From Sphingomonadales bacterium UBA6174 (GTDB lineage: Bacteria > Pseudomonadota > Alphaproteobacteria > Sphingomonadales > Sphingomonadaceae): a stretch of DNA of 26,571 bases. The position numbers and the translations under genes are program-made. Shown piece after piece: positions 14,093 to 21,937 of this stretch. The notes beneath the pieces were generated by a model that searched no databases, was not told where the DNA came from, and worked only from the letters and a program-made list of their open reading frames with translations. The stretch spans positions 1-26,571 of the forward strand of contig DITW01000086.1 in NCBI GenBank assembly GCA_002422945.1, read 5' to 3'. Every line of letters begins with the position of its first letter. The stretch's first letter is position 1.

Positions 14093-15439
14093 TTATTTCA
14101 TCAATACCAGTTCTTCGGCCATGCTGGGGTGCAGCGCCATGGTGTCGTCGAATGCCGCCTTGTTGAGGCCGGCTTTGACCGCGATGGCAGCGGCTTGCAG
14201 GATTTCCGACGAGTCCGGGCCGATCAAATGCAGGCCGACGACTTTTTCATCCGGCCCGGCGGTGATCATCTTATACAGGCCGCGTTCCTGCCTGCCGGAG
14301 ACGACATTCTTCATCGGGCGGAAGTCGGATTTATAGATCCTGATCCCATCGCCATATTGGGCGCGGGCATCTTCTTCGGTGAGGCCAACGCCCGCGAGCG
14401 GCGGGCTGCTGAACACGGCGGTCGGGATCGCGTCATAATCGACGGTGCGCGGATTATTCCCGAACACCGTATCGGCAAAGGCATGACCCTCGCGGATCGC
14501 GACCGGGGTGAGCTGCACCCGGTTGGTAACATCGCCGACCGCATAGATGCTGTCTACATTGCTGCGGTTGTATTCATCCACGACAATCGCGCCTGCCTTG
14601 TCCAGCGCCACGCCCGCGTTTTCGAGGCCGAGACCTTGGGTTTTCGGGCTGCGGCCAATCGCGAACATCACCATGTCGGTTTCGATTTGACCTTGATCGC
14701 CGCCATCGACGATCAGGCTGCCGTCCGCCTGCTTGGTGATGCCCTTCAACGGGAAGTTGAAGCGCACATCCACGCCCTTGGCGGTCGTCATGGCGACGAG
14801 CCGGTCGACGATTTCGGTATCATAGCCACGCAGCATCCGCTCGCCACGGGTAATGAGCGTGACCTCCACGCCGAATGCATGGAGAATGCCCGCGAATTCA
14901 TTGGCGATATAGCCCGCGCCTGCGATCACCGCGCGCTTGGGCAAAGCGTCCAGATGGAAGACCTCGTTCGAGGTGATACCATATTCGGCCCCCGGCACAT
15001 TCGGGATCGTCGGCCAGCCGCCCACGGCCACAAGAATGACCTTGGCGGTCACGGTCTTGCCGGATGCGAGCGTCACCTCATGCGGGCCGGAGATGGTTGC
15101 ACGTTCGGGAAAGAGGGTGACGTGGTTGTTGTTGAGCGTCTGGGTATACAGACCCTCCAGCCGGGTTACATCATCCAGCACGACATCGCGCAAGCGTTGC
15201 CAGTTGAAACTTGCACCCTGAATGTCCCAGCCGAACCGCGCGGCATCATGCAGATCTTCGGCAAAATGCGCGCCATAGACCAGCATCTTTTTCGGCACGC
15301 AGCCGCGAATGACGCAGGTGCCGCCGACGCGATGTTCTTCGGCTACCGCGACCTTTGCGCCATGCGATGCGGCGATGCGGGAGGCGCGGACACCGCCAGA
15401 ACCGGCGCCGATGATGAACAGGTCAAAGTCGAAGGACAT
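14093..15439 (-). CDS. gor: Glutathione-disulfide reductase
   Basis: This FAD- and NADPH-dependent flavoenzyme reduces glutathione disulfide in the cytoplasm. The 448-residue product has the FAD-binding IIGAGSGGVRASR (residues ~9-21), the redox-active C42/C47 in GGTCVIRGCVPKK, a second dinucleotide fold at AVIAGAGYIANEFAGIL and ITRGER residues favouring NADPH. The C-terminal dimer-interface motif ALHPSMAEE supplies H437 and E442. Lack of the lipoamide dehydrogenase signature and the CVIRGCVPKK form support glutathione reductase. It points toward tatC and lies just after tgt on the same strand. With oxyR, it is one of two redox-defence genes here. Confidence 0.94.
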   Translation of the reverse strand: MSFDFDLFIIGAGSGGVRASRIAASHGAKVAVAEEHRVGGTCVIRGCVPKKMLVYGAHFAEDLHDAARFGWDIQGASFNWQRLRDVVLDDVTRLEGLYTQTLNNNHVTLFPERATISGPHEVTLASGKTVTAKVILVAVGGWPTIPNVPGAEYGITSNEVFHLDALPKRAVIAGAGYIANEFAGILHAFGVEVTLITRGERMLRGYDTEIVDRLVAMTTAKGVDVRFNFPLKGITKQADGSLIVDGGDQGQIETDMVMFAIGRSPKTQGLGLENAGVALDKAGAIVVDEYNRSNVDSIYAVGDVTNRVQLTPVAIREGHAFADTVFGNNPRTVDYDAIPTAVFSSPPLAGVGLTEEDARAQYGDGIRIYKSDFRPMKNVVSGRQERGLYKMITAGPDEKVVGLHLIGPDSSEILQAAAIAVKAGLNKAAFDDTMALHPSMAEELVLMK

Positions 15440-15449
15440 GGGATATAAC

Positions 15450-15549
15450 CTCGGTCATTTATCTCGCGGCCCAGATGCAGGACCATATGAAGTTCGGCAA
15501 ACCGGAATATTGGATCAGTGTGATCGATTATGCCGGGCTGCGCTTGTAA
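15450..15549 (+). pseudogene. Possible 3' remnant of a plus-strand gene between gor and tgt
   Basis: A plus-strand frame ends AAQMQDHMKFGKPEYWIS then VIDYAGLRL and a TAA at 15547-15549. Its codons look like real coding sequence of this genome (GC-rich third positions, varied residues), yet there is no upstream coding context: further 5' the frame runs into antisense of gor and then a stop. The last ~20 bases overlap the 3' end of tgt on the other strand. An internal ATG at 15475 would give only 24 residues and has no ribosome site. I do not recognise the family. It could also be chance. Confidence 0.3.
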
Positions 15550-16673
15550 TGCTGGCGGAAGTTGCTGGCGAAGGCGGTGAGGGTGCCGGATGCAATCGCA
15601 TCGCGCAAGCCCTGCATCAGCGACTGGTAAAACCAGATATTATGCTGGGTCATCAGCATCGCGCCGAGAATTTCGCCCGAACGGATCAAATGATGGAGAT
15701 AGGCGCGTGAAAAGCGGGTGCAGGCGGGGCAGCCGCAGCGTTCATCAAGCGGGGACATGTCTTCGGCATGTTTCGCGTTGCGGATGTTGACCGGGCCATT
15801 CCATGTGAACGCCTGCCCATTACGGCCCGACCTTGTCGGCAGCACGCAATCGAACATATCGACGCCGCGTTCGACCGCGCCGACAATGTCATCCGGCTTG
15901 CCGACGCCCATCAGATAGCGTGGCTTTTCATCCGGCAATTGGCCCGGCGCATAATCGAGCACGCCGAACATTGCCTCTTGCCCTTCGCCGACCGCAAGTC
16001 CGCCAATCGCATAGCCGTCAAAGCCGATGTCGATCAGCGCTTGCGCCGAATGCTGGCGGAGTTGCTGATCGAGCGAGCCTTGCTGAATGCCGAACAGGGC
16101 GGATCGCGCCGCATGTTCGGTGCCGCTGTCGAATCCGTCGCGCGACCTTTTGGCCCAGCGCATCGAACGTTCCATCGATCGCGCGGCCTCATCCGGAGTC
16201 GCGCCGTTTTTGGTGCATTCGTCAAAGGCCATGACAATGTCGGAACCGAGCAGGCGCTGAATTTCCATCGAGCGTTCGGGCGAGATCATGTGCCGCGAGC
16301 CATCGAGATGGCTTTGAAAGGCGACGCCCTCTTCGCTCATCTTGGTGAGCGCCGACAGGCTCATCACCTGATAGCCGCCGCTGTCCGTCAGAATCGGACG
16401 ATCCCAATCCATGAAGCGATGCAATCCGCCCAGCCGCGCCATGCGTTCCGCGCCGGGGCGGAGCATCAGATGATAGGTATTGCCCAGAATGATGTCCGCG
16501 CCTGCCGCGCGCACCTCTTCCGGGCGCATCGCCTTGACGGTAGCGGCAGTGCCGACCGGCATGAACGCGGGCGTGCGAATTTCGCCGCGCTGCATCTGGA
16601 TGACGCCGGTACGGGCCTTGCCATCGCGGGCGTGGATGTTGAACTGGAAACGGGGGGGCGTAGCGGTTTTCAT
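15528..16673 (-). CDS. tgt: tRNA-guanine transglycosylase
   Basis: Tgt exchanges guanine-34 of GUN-anticodon tRNAs for preQ1, a central step of queuosine synthesis. The 381-residue product has the TIM-barrel catalytic residues: D97 in LTDSGGYQV (general acid/base) and D275 in MFDCVLPTRSGRNG (nucleophile). The zinc site is complete with C313, C315 and C318 in CGCPAC and H344 in MLMTQHN. These match the well-studied Zymomonas mobilis enzyme with a shift of five residues. I chose the ATG at 16671-16673, with AGGA 8 bases before it; the frame is open much further upstream, but only through sequence antisense to the neighbouring permease. queA, the next enzyme of the pathway, lies almost 8 kb away. 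Confidence 0.96.
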   Translation of the reverse strand: MKTATPPRFQFNIHARDGKARTGVIQMQRGEIRTPAFMPVGTAATVKAMRPEEVRAAGADIILGNTYHLMLRPGAERMARLGGLHRFMDWDRPILTDSGGYQVMSLSALTKMSEEGVAFQSHLDGSRHMISPERSMEIQRLLGSDIVMAFDECTKNGATPDEAARSMERSMRWAKRSRDGFDSGTEHAARSALFGIQQGSLDQQLRQHSAQALIDIGFDGYAIGGLAVGEGQEAMFGVLDYAPGQLPDEKPRYLMGVGKPDDIVGAVERGVDMFDCVLPTRSGRNGQAFTWNGPVNIRNAKHAEDMSPLDERCGCPACTRFSRAYLHHLIRSGEILGAMLMTQHNIWFYQSLMQGLRDAIASGTLTAFASNFRQHYKRSPA

Positions 16674-16763
16674 GGCGGTTGGTCCTGCGACATGCGGATA
16701 AGGCATGGCAAGTGAAAAGCGACGCACTTGATTTGTGGCGCTGGTCATGCGAGGCGCGCGGCC

Positions 16764-17552
16764 ATGGAAATCGGTTGGGACATCATTGCGATCTTGAGCC
16801 TGGTCGGGCTGTGCGCAGGTTTTATCGACAGCATCGCAGGCGGTGGTGGCCTGATCGCGCTGCCGGCGATTCTGGCGACCGGCATGTCGCCTTTGGCGGC
16901 GCTTGGCACCAATAAGGCGCAGTGCATCTTCGGCACGATTACCGCGACCTATCGATTCGCCAAGGCGGGATTGGTCGAATGGCGCTATATCACGCCCGCG
17001 ATTATCGGTGCGGCGGTCGGTGCCTGTATCGGGGTATGGGCGGTGCAGAGCGTCAGCCCGGGCGGTCTGAAATTCGTGATTCCGCTGCTGCTGCTGTTGG
17101 CGGCGGGCTATTTTCTGTTTTCGCCACGGATGCATGATGAGGACGCGCATCGCCGTTTGTCCACGCGTGGATTTACGGTGGCGGCGGCGGGACTTGGTTT
17201 TTACGATGGCTTTTTTGGTCCCGGCGCGGGCAGTTTTTACACCGCCGGGTTGGTCGCCTTATATGGCATGGGCCTGACCCGCGCGACCGCGCATACCAAA
17301 GTGTTGAACATGACCAGCAATGTGATTGCGACCGTGGCGTTCTCGATTGCGGGCTATCCTGTCTGGAAAGTCGGGATTGCGATGGGCTTGGGCCAGATCG
17401 CGGGCGCGTGGATCGGCACGCATTATGCCGTGCGCCATGGGGCGAAGGTGATCCGTCCGCTGATCATCATCGTATCCTTGGGCCTGACTTTGCGGCTGCT
17501 GCTCGATCCCGAAAATCCGTTGCGCCAATTTGTGGTGGAGCGGTTTCTTTAA
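16764..17552 (+). CDS. TauE/SafE (TSUP) family permease, second copy
   Basis: This 262-residue polytopic membrane protein of the TSUP family is more typical than the first copy. The first half-motif is AGFIDSIAGGGGLIALPAIL (residues ~17-36), followed by LGTNKAQCIFGT; the second is LGFYDGFFGPGAGSFYTAGL near residue 145. About eight hydrophobic helices are seen. I chose the ATG at 16764, with GAGG about 9 bases upstream; the frame is open from 16728. It is divergent from tgt across 90 bases. Substrate is unknown; family members move sulfite, sulfoacetate or other small anions. It shares only family-level features with the permease at 3132. Confidence 0.9.
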   Translation: MEIGWDIIAILSLVGLCAGFIDSIAGGGGLIALPAILATGMSPLAALGTNKAQCIFGTITATYRFAKAGLVEWRYITPAIIGAAVGACIGVWAVQSVSPGGLKFVIPLLLLLAAGYFLFSPRMHDEDAHRRLSTRGFTVAAAGLGFYDGFFGPGAGSFYTAGLVALYGMGLTRATAHTKVLNMTSNVIATVAFSIAGYPVWKVGIAMGLGQIAGAWIGTHYAVRHGAKVIRPLIIIVSLGLTLRLLLDPENPLRQFVVERFL

Positions 17553-17625
17553 GGCTGGTAGCTTGGCCGTCTAGCGCGGCTTAAATTGATGCTTCCATTT
17601 AATGAATTAATAATGCCAAAAGGCG

Positions 17626-17646
17626 ACGTGGGGATAAACCCCGCGT
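17626..17646. other. Hairpin upstream of the HerA-like gene
   Basis: ACGTGGGG and CCCCGCGT pair over 8 bp (one G-U) around a 5-base ATAAA loop. It follows an AT-rich patch (17581-17615). No U-run follows on the plus strand. It may end transcription from the preceding permease gene or belong to the next gene's leader. Confidence 0.4.
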
Positions 17647-17677
17647 CAAGGGTCGTTGCAGTCAAGGGTTGCGCATC

Positions 17678-17709
17678 ATGGGTGCGGCCCCCGTGTTGCG
17701 CGCACCCAT
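17678..17709 (+). other. Perfect 9-bp stem-loop in HerA-like gene leader
   Basis: ATGGGTGCG (17678-17686) and CGCACCCAT (17701-17709) are perfect complements around a 14-base loop, 28 bases before the ATPase start. A T-rich TTTGTTAT follows. It could be an attenuator or a terminator for the upstream permease, or it could limit access to the ribosome site. Confidence 0.4.
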
Positions 17710-17737
17710 TTGTTATAAAGAACCAAAAGGCTGCATT

Positions 17738-19354
17738 ATGTCCCTGACCACGACCGAACGCGATGAACTTGGCATTGTCCTCGATATCAGCGGGAACAAG
17801 GTCATTTGTCGGTTGGATGTGGCGACATTGGTGGCGTTGCGCGCGGCGGCGGGCGAGGAGGAGCGGGCGGCGACATCGGTCGGCGGCCATGTCAAGATCG
17901 CGCTGGCAGACGTGTGGCTGCTCGGCACGCTGACCGAAATCAAAATAGATCGCGCCGATCGGCAGTCGGTGATCGCGGAAGTCGACTTTATCGGCGAAGG
18001 CGATCGGGCAGCCGATGGCAAGCTTGCGAATTTCCGACGCGGCGTCACCTTGTACCCGCATCCCGGCGACCGGGTGTTTCTGGCCAGTCAGGATGATCTC
18101 AGCCTTGCCTTTGCCCCGCGCGACCGCGCCCATATCGAGGTGGGGACGGTCTATCCGACCGCGGATGTCCGCGCGTCGATTGAATATGACAAATTGCTCA
18201 GCCGCCATTTCGCGGTGGTCGGCTCCACCGGCACCGGCAAATCGACGACGGTCGCGCTGATTCTGCATCGGATCATCGCGGCAGCGCCCCAAGGGCATAT
18301 TGTGATGCTTGACCCGCATGGCGAATATGCGGCGGCTTTTGGTTCGGTCGGCAAGGTGTGGAATGTCGACAATCTTCAGATTCCGTATTGGGTGATGAAC
18401 CTGCGTGAACATTGCGAAGCGTTTATCGCCGCTTCGGATGACCGGATGGCGATCGATGTCAACATCATGGCGAAATGCCTGTTGAAGGCGCGCGCCAAGA
18501 ATTACATGCTGGAAGATGTCAGCAATATCACTGCGGATAGCCCGATCCCTTATTTGCTGAGCGATCTCATCGAGGCATTGCAGGATGAAATGAGCCGCCT
18601 CGACAAACAGGCGGAAACCTATCGCTATATGCGGCTGCGGCTGACGATTGAGCAATTCTTCTCCGATCCGCGTTTCTCGTTCATTTTCAGCGCACAATTG
18701 CGCAATAATTCGATGACGCAGTTGATTTCGGACCTGTTGCGTTTCCCCAGCGATGATAAGCCGATTTCAATTATCGATCTGGCGGGCGTGCCGTCTGAGA
18801 TCGTTAAAGTGGTGGTATCGACCGTGTCGCGCCTGATTTTCGATTATGCGATCTGGGCGCCACGCGAACGTCGCTTGCCGGTATTGCTGGTGTGCGAAGA
18901 GGCGCAGCGTTACCTCCCGGCACAGCATCCGGGCGCAAGCTCTTCTGCCGAACGCCAGTTGGAGCGCATCGCCCGCGAGGGGCGCAAATATGGCGTGTCC
19001 TTGGGACTGATCACCCAACGACCCTCGGAATTGTCTGATGTGGCCCTGTCGCAATGCGGGACGATCATCGCGATGCGGCTCAACAATGTGCGCGATCAGG
19101 ATTATATCCGCGACAGCCTGCCGGAAGGGGCGCGTAGCTTTATCGACACTATTCCGGCACTGCAGAACCGCGAATGCATCATGTGCGGCGAGGGCGTGCC
19201 GGTGCCGGTGCGGGTCCGGCTCGATACGCTGGAGGCGGAACTGAAGCCCGCATCCGAAGACCCGATCTTCTCCGATCTGTGGAACCAGCGGCAGGAAGGC
19301 AATGATCTGATCGTCGAAACGGTTCGCCGCTGGCGGGGTGAAGATCAGTCCTGA
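17738..19354 (+). CDS. HerA-like DUF87 ATPase
   Basis: This 538-residue P-loop ATPase belongs to the HerA/FtsK superfamily, hexameric DNA translocases. A beta-rich N-terminal HAS-barrel-like region (residues ~1-125) precedes the RecA-like core. The Walker A is GSTGTGKST (162-170, K168), the HerA-type DPHGEY is at 192-197, the Walker B strand LPVLLVCEE ends at E387/E388, and ITQRPSEL is at 425-432. Archaeal HerA pairs with the nuclease NurA; some bacterial HerA proteins pair with Sir2 or other effectors in phage defence. No nuclease or Sir2 gene is adjacent here, so function is open. AAAAGG lies 7 bases before the ATG. The stop is six bases from that of the opposing sensor gene. Confidence 0.88.
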   Translation: MSLTTTERDELGIVLDISGNKVICRLDVATLVALRAAAGEEERAATSVGGHVKIALADVWLLGTLTEIKIDRADRQSVIAEVDFIGEGDRAADGKLANFRRGVTLYPHPGDRVFLASQDDLSLAFAPRDRAHIEVGTVYPTADVRASIEYDKLLSRHFAVVGSTGTGKSTTVALILHRIIAAAPQGHIVMLDPHGEYAAAFGSVGKVWNVDNLQIPYWVMNLREHCEAFIAASDDRMAIDVNIMAKCLLKARAKNYMLEDVSNITADSPIPYLLSDLIEALQDEMSRLDKQAETYRYMRLRLTIEQFFSDPRFSFIFSAQLRNNSMTQLISDLLRFPSDDKPISIIDLAGVPSEIVKVVVSTVSRLIFDYAIWAPRERRLPVLLVCEEAQRYLPAQHPGASSSAERQLERIAREGRKYGVSLGLITQRPSELSDVALSQCGTIIAMRLNNVRDQDYIRDSLPEGARSFIDTIPALQNRECIMCGEGVPVPVRVRLDTLEAELKPASEDPIFSDLWNQRQEGNDLIVETVRRWRGEDQS

Positions 19355-19366
19355 TGTAGTTCAGGA
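19349..19366. terminator. Hairpin holding both convergent stop codons
   Basis: TCCTGA-TGTAGT-TCAGGA is a perfect 6-bp inverted repeat. The TGA in the left arm is the stop of the HerA-like gene, and the TCA in the right arm is the stop of the opposing sensor gene. Short stem and no U-runs make real termination uncertain. Confidence 0.35.
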
Positions 19367-21280
19367 GTCGGCGCTGCTCTCGCTATTGATACCGGCGGGC
19401 AGGGATTCGATCAGTTCGAATATCTGTGCGCCATGCGGGCCGACCTCATAGGCCCAAAGATGTCGCGCGGGATCATTGCCGGTATATTTGTCCAGCAATT
19501 GATGGACGGCGTTACGGCTGACGCCCGTATCGTGCGCGACCTGCTGGATGAGTTCGGTCTTGCCGCCGATGCCGGACCGAATGCAGGTTTCGATCGCGGC
19601 GATGATCGGGATGTCGTTAGCCGATAGATCGACATGGCTTTCCTGCGGTGGGGTTGCGGGCGTGGGCCGCGCTTGCAAATCGGCATAAGAGATTTCACCG
19701 CCAAGCGGGTGGCGCAAGGCCGTTTCTTCCGCCTTGAGATCGACCAATACCCCGACCAGCCCGGCAGGCCGGCCATTGCTATCGTTGAAGCCGTTCAGCC
19801 GGTAGATCGTCTCGTGCAACTCGCCCAAGGCATTGGGAATGCGCATTTTGGAGACAAAACTGCCGCCATTTTTCAGAATATGGGCATTGGCCTCATGATA
19901 GACTGCGCGATCTTCCAGCGGCAAGAGTTCGAAATCCAGCACTGTCTTGCCGAGCAGGTCTTCGGCCTTGATCCCGAAATAATCGAGATAGGCCTGATTG
20001 AAGCCCTGATAACGGCCATCCAGCCCTTTCAGGAAAATCGGATAGGGAATGGTATTGAGCAGCACCTGCTGGAACGACAATTGGTCGGCCAAGGATTGTT
20101 CATATTGCTTGCGCTGGCTGATGTCGCGCACGGCGACCAGCACGCTGGCGGGGCGATCCTCGACCGCCGGGATGATGCGGAGCGCCTGTTCGATCGGGAA
20201 CTCCACCCCGGCCTTGCTGAAACCCCGAAAGTCGCCGGTCATTTGCCCCAGCCCGACATTCTGTCCGCGCTGCATGAACTGGATGCGCATATCGGCGTGG
20301 CGGGCGCGGACATCGGGTGGGGTCAAGAGGTCGATATTCTTGCCGATCAATTCGCCGCGTTCATAGCCGAACAATTGATGCGCCTTGCTATTCGCCCGCA
20401 GGATCACGCCATCATTGCTGACCACGAATAACGCATCGGGGAAGAAATCGACGATGCGGCGATACCAGCTTTCCGACCGTTGATGGATCAGGCGCTGGTT
20501 ATCGAGTTGATACATGGACACGCCAAAACCCTGCAAGGCGCGGGCCAGCTCGCCAATTTCGGATGGCTCGTTGCGATAGTCGAACTCGACATTGCGGTCG
20601 CCCTTGGCAAGGCGCGTGGCCTGTTCGACCAGCGTCAGCAACGGGATAATCAGTTTCTGACGGTAAAAGCCGATCAATGTCACCAGCACCACCAGCAGAT
20701 TCAAGCCCACGACCAGGCTGGCATTGCCGATGGTCAGATCGCGCTTGTTGCCGAGCGAAATGCTTTTGTTATTGAGCCGTTGCTGGATCAGGCGATGGAC
20801 ATTGTTGATCTGGCTGATCGCGGCAAAGCTCAGATCATCATGGGTGCGGCCCTGCAACAAGGCATTGGCGCGCGCGCGGTCGCCGGATTTGAACGCGGCC
20901 ATCGCCTGCGCCTCGATGGCAACTGCCTGTTCGGCGGTGCGGCGGGCGCGATCAAGCGCAGTGCGCTCGGTTTCAGTCAATGCATGTTGCTCGAACTGCG
21001 TGAGGCCGGTCGTCCAGGCGGGTGCGATCTTCTGGCGCGCAGTATTGAACGCGGCATCAAATTGCGCTTCGCCGGTCGCGATATAGGCACGGGCGGCAGT
21101 GCCGGTATCGATATTGAGGGCTGTCAGATTGCCAGCCACCGTCGCGCTGTCGAGCATCGCGGCGGCAATGTCGCGGCGTTGGTGGGAAATATGAATCACG
21201 AACAGCACGCTGAACGCCGAAACAAGCGTCAGGAGAATAATGATGAGTGCAATGATGCCGCTGGCTTGCCTGAGCCTCAT
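19361..21280 (-). CDS. Membrane HAMP-PAS-PAS sensor with C-terminal HTH-like segment
   Basis: A 639-residue inner-membrane protein is predicted. The first helix is residues ~9-31 (IIALIIILLTLVSAFSVLF). A periplasmic, mostly helical CHASE3/four-helix-like domain spans ~32-183, and a second membrane helix ~184-206. HAMP follows (207-260), then PAS1 (~270-390, PDALFVVSNDGVILRANSKA) and PAS2 (~400-515, IPYPIFLKGLDGRYQGFN). No histidine-kinase H-box, ATPase domain, GGDEF, EAL or chemoreceptor hairpin is present. Instead, residues ~557-625 contain a likely helix-turn-helix (GKTELIQQVAHDTGVSRNAV) and a wing-like segment. A membrane-bound one-component regulator is my inference. I chose the ATG at 21278-21280, with GGGGAG close upstream. 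A perfect CtrA-type box lies 127 bases upstream. Confidence 0.8.
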   Translation of the reverse strand: MRLRQASGIIALIIILLTLVSAFSVLFVIHISHQRRDIAAAMLDSATVAGNLTALNIDTGTAARAYIATGEAQFDAAFNTARQKIAPAWTTGLTQFEQHALTETERTALDRARRTAEQAVAIEAQAMAAFKSGDRARANALLQGRTHDDLSFAAISQINNVHRLIQQRLNNKSISLGNKRDLTIGNASLVVGLNLLVVLVTLIGFYRQKLIIPLLTLVEQATRLAKGDRNVEFDYRNEPSEIGELARALQGFGVSMYQLDNQRLIHQRSESWYRRIVDFFPDALFVVSNDGVILRANSKAHQLFGYERGELIGKNIDLLTPPDVRARHADMRIQFMQRGQNVGLGQMTGDFRGFSKAGVEFPIEQALRIIPAVEDRPASVLVAVRDISQRKQYEQSLADQLSFQQVLLNTIPYPIFLKGLDGRYQGFNQAYLDYFGIKAEDLLGKTVLDFELLPLEDRAVYHEANAHILKNGGSFVSKMRIPNALGELHETIYRLNGFNDSNGRPAGLVGVLVDLKAEETALRHPLGGEISYADLQARPTPATPPQESHVDLSANDIPIIAAIETCIRSGIGGKTELIQQVAHDTGVSRNAVHQLLDKYTGNDPARHLWAYEVGPHGAQIFELIESLPAGINSESSADS

Positions 21281-21406
21281 AACTCTCCCCGCCCTAAGAA
21301 TTGATGAGAGATGGACGCATACGGAACACATATTGGCGAAGGTGCACGAGACAGCAAAAACGCACTGTATCGGGCAAACATGACATCTGCACCAAGGTTA
21401 CACTTA

Positions 21407-21421
21407 TTAAACCATAATTAA
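21407..21421. promoter_or_regulatory. CtrA-type box TTAA-N7-TTAA
   Basis: The sequence TTAAACCATAATTAA is an exact match to the alphaproteobacterial CtrA consensus TTAA-N7-TTAA. It sits 127 bases upstream of the membrane sensor start, in an AT-rich island (about 21400-21425). Only the sensor gene has its 5' end here, so it is the likely target. Confidence 0.65.
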
Positions 21422-21491
21422 TTGCCACACCAATGAAATTCGTCAAGAAATGGTCGCGGCGAGGTGGCGGCGGGAATGGGGGAAGATGCGG

Positions 21492-21520
21492 GGGGATGCT
21501 GAACTTGGCACAGCATCCCC
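21492..21520. repeat. Solo REP-like arm forming a perfect 10-bp hairpin
   Basis: GGGGATGCTG (21492-21501) and CAGCATCCCC (21511-21520) pair perfectly around AACTTGGCA. The core ATGCTGAACTTG...AGCATC matches the inverse complement of the right arm of the paired REP-like elements, so this is a diverged solo copy with a longer stem. It sits 20 bases beyond the 3' end of the PH-domain gene and may act in its 3'-end formation. Confidence 0.65.
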
Positions 21521-21539
21521 GCCAACCTCACAACATCCT

Positions 21540-21908
21540 CTACAGCGTCGCCCGCGCGATCAGGTTGGAAATTTCGACCATGTTGGTCGTGCCGGTGAAT
21601 TCGAACTTCACCTTGCCGAGCGCCGAAAAATAGATTTCCAGCTCCGCATCCAGATCGAACGTCCCCGCCGTTTCCACCGAAAACGCGACGATATTTTTAT
21701 AGGGCAAGGAGGTGAAGTCCTTCTTGCTGCCGGTGATCCCTTGCACATTGACGGCGATAATCCGACGGTCGGTAAACACCACCCCGTCGCGAAAAGACTT
21801 ATACGCGCCGAGCACGCGTTCGCCATCGATCAACAATTTGCTGACGATGCTTTGATATTCGTCGTTTTGTTTCAGTTTGAAGACGGTCTTATTGTTGAAA
21901 TCAATCAC
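21540..21908 (-). CDS. Bacterial PH-domain protein (bPH_1 / DUF1696)
   Basis: This 122-residue cytoplasmic protein consists of a single bacterial pleckstrin-homology-like domain of the bPH_1 family, which forms small beta-barrel oligomers of unknown role. Family hallmarks are LLIDGERVLGAYKSFRDGVVFTDRRIIAVN (residues ~25-55), the ITGSKKDFTSLPYKNIVAFSVETAGTFDLD stretch and the final LGKVKFEFTG. Length is normal. There is no signal peptide. It lies downstream of the 150-residue gene on the same strand, 29 bases apart, so the two may be co-transcribed. Confidence 0.88.
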   Translation of the reverse strand: MIDFNNKTVFKLKQNDEYQSIVSKLLIDGERVLGAYKSFRDGVVFTDRRIIAVNVQGITGSKKDFTSLPYKNIVAFSVETAGTFDLDAELEIYFSALGKVKFEFTGTTNMVEISNLIARATL

Positions 21909-21937
21909 TTTACGCTCCCGATGATGTGGGGGTCAGT

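Noticed and set aside
13898..15448. Plus-strand open frame (516 codons) opposite gor
   Set aside because: Antisense to glutathione reductase, whose motifs are complete; composition is that of a shadow frame.
16674..17150. N-terminal extension of tgt
   Set aside because: The frame stays open, but this part is antisense to the TauE/SafE permease and is Gln/Arg-rich; the ATG at 16673 gives the normal Tgt N-terminus.
17581..17610. Cluster of TTAA motifs resembling CtrA boxes
   Set aside because: The spacings are 14 and 4 bases, not the required 7; probably just an AT-rich promoter or gap region.
17549..18697. Minus-strand open frame (382 codons) opposite the HerA-like gene
   Set aside because: Antisense to the Walker A half of the ATPase; no recognisable domain or ribosome site.
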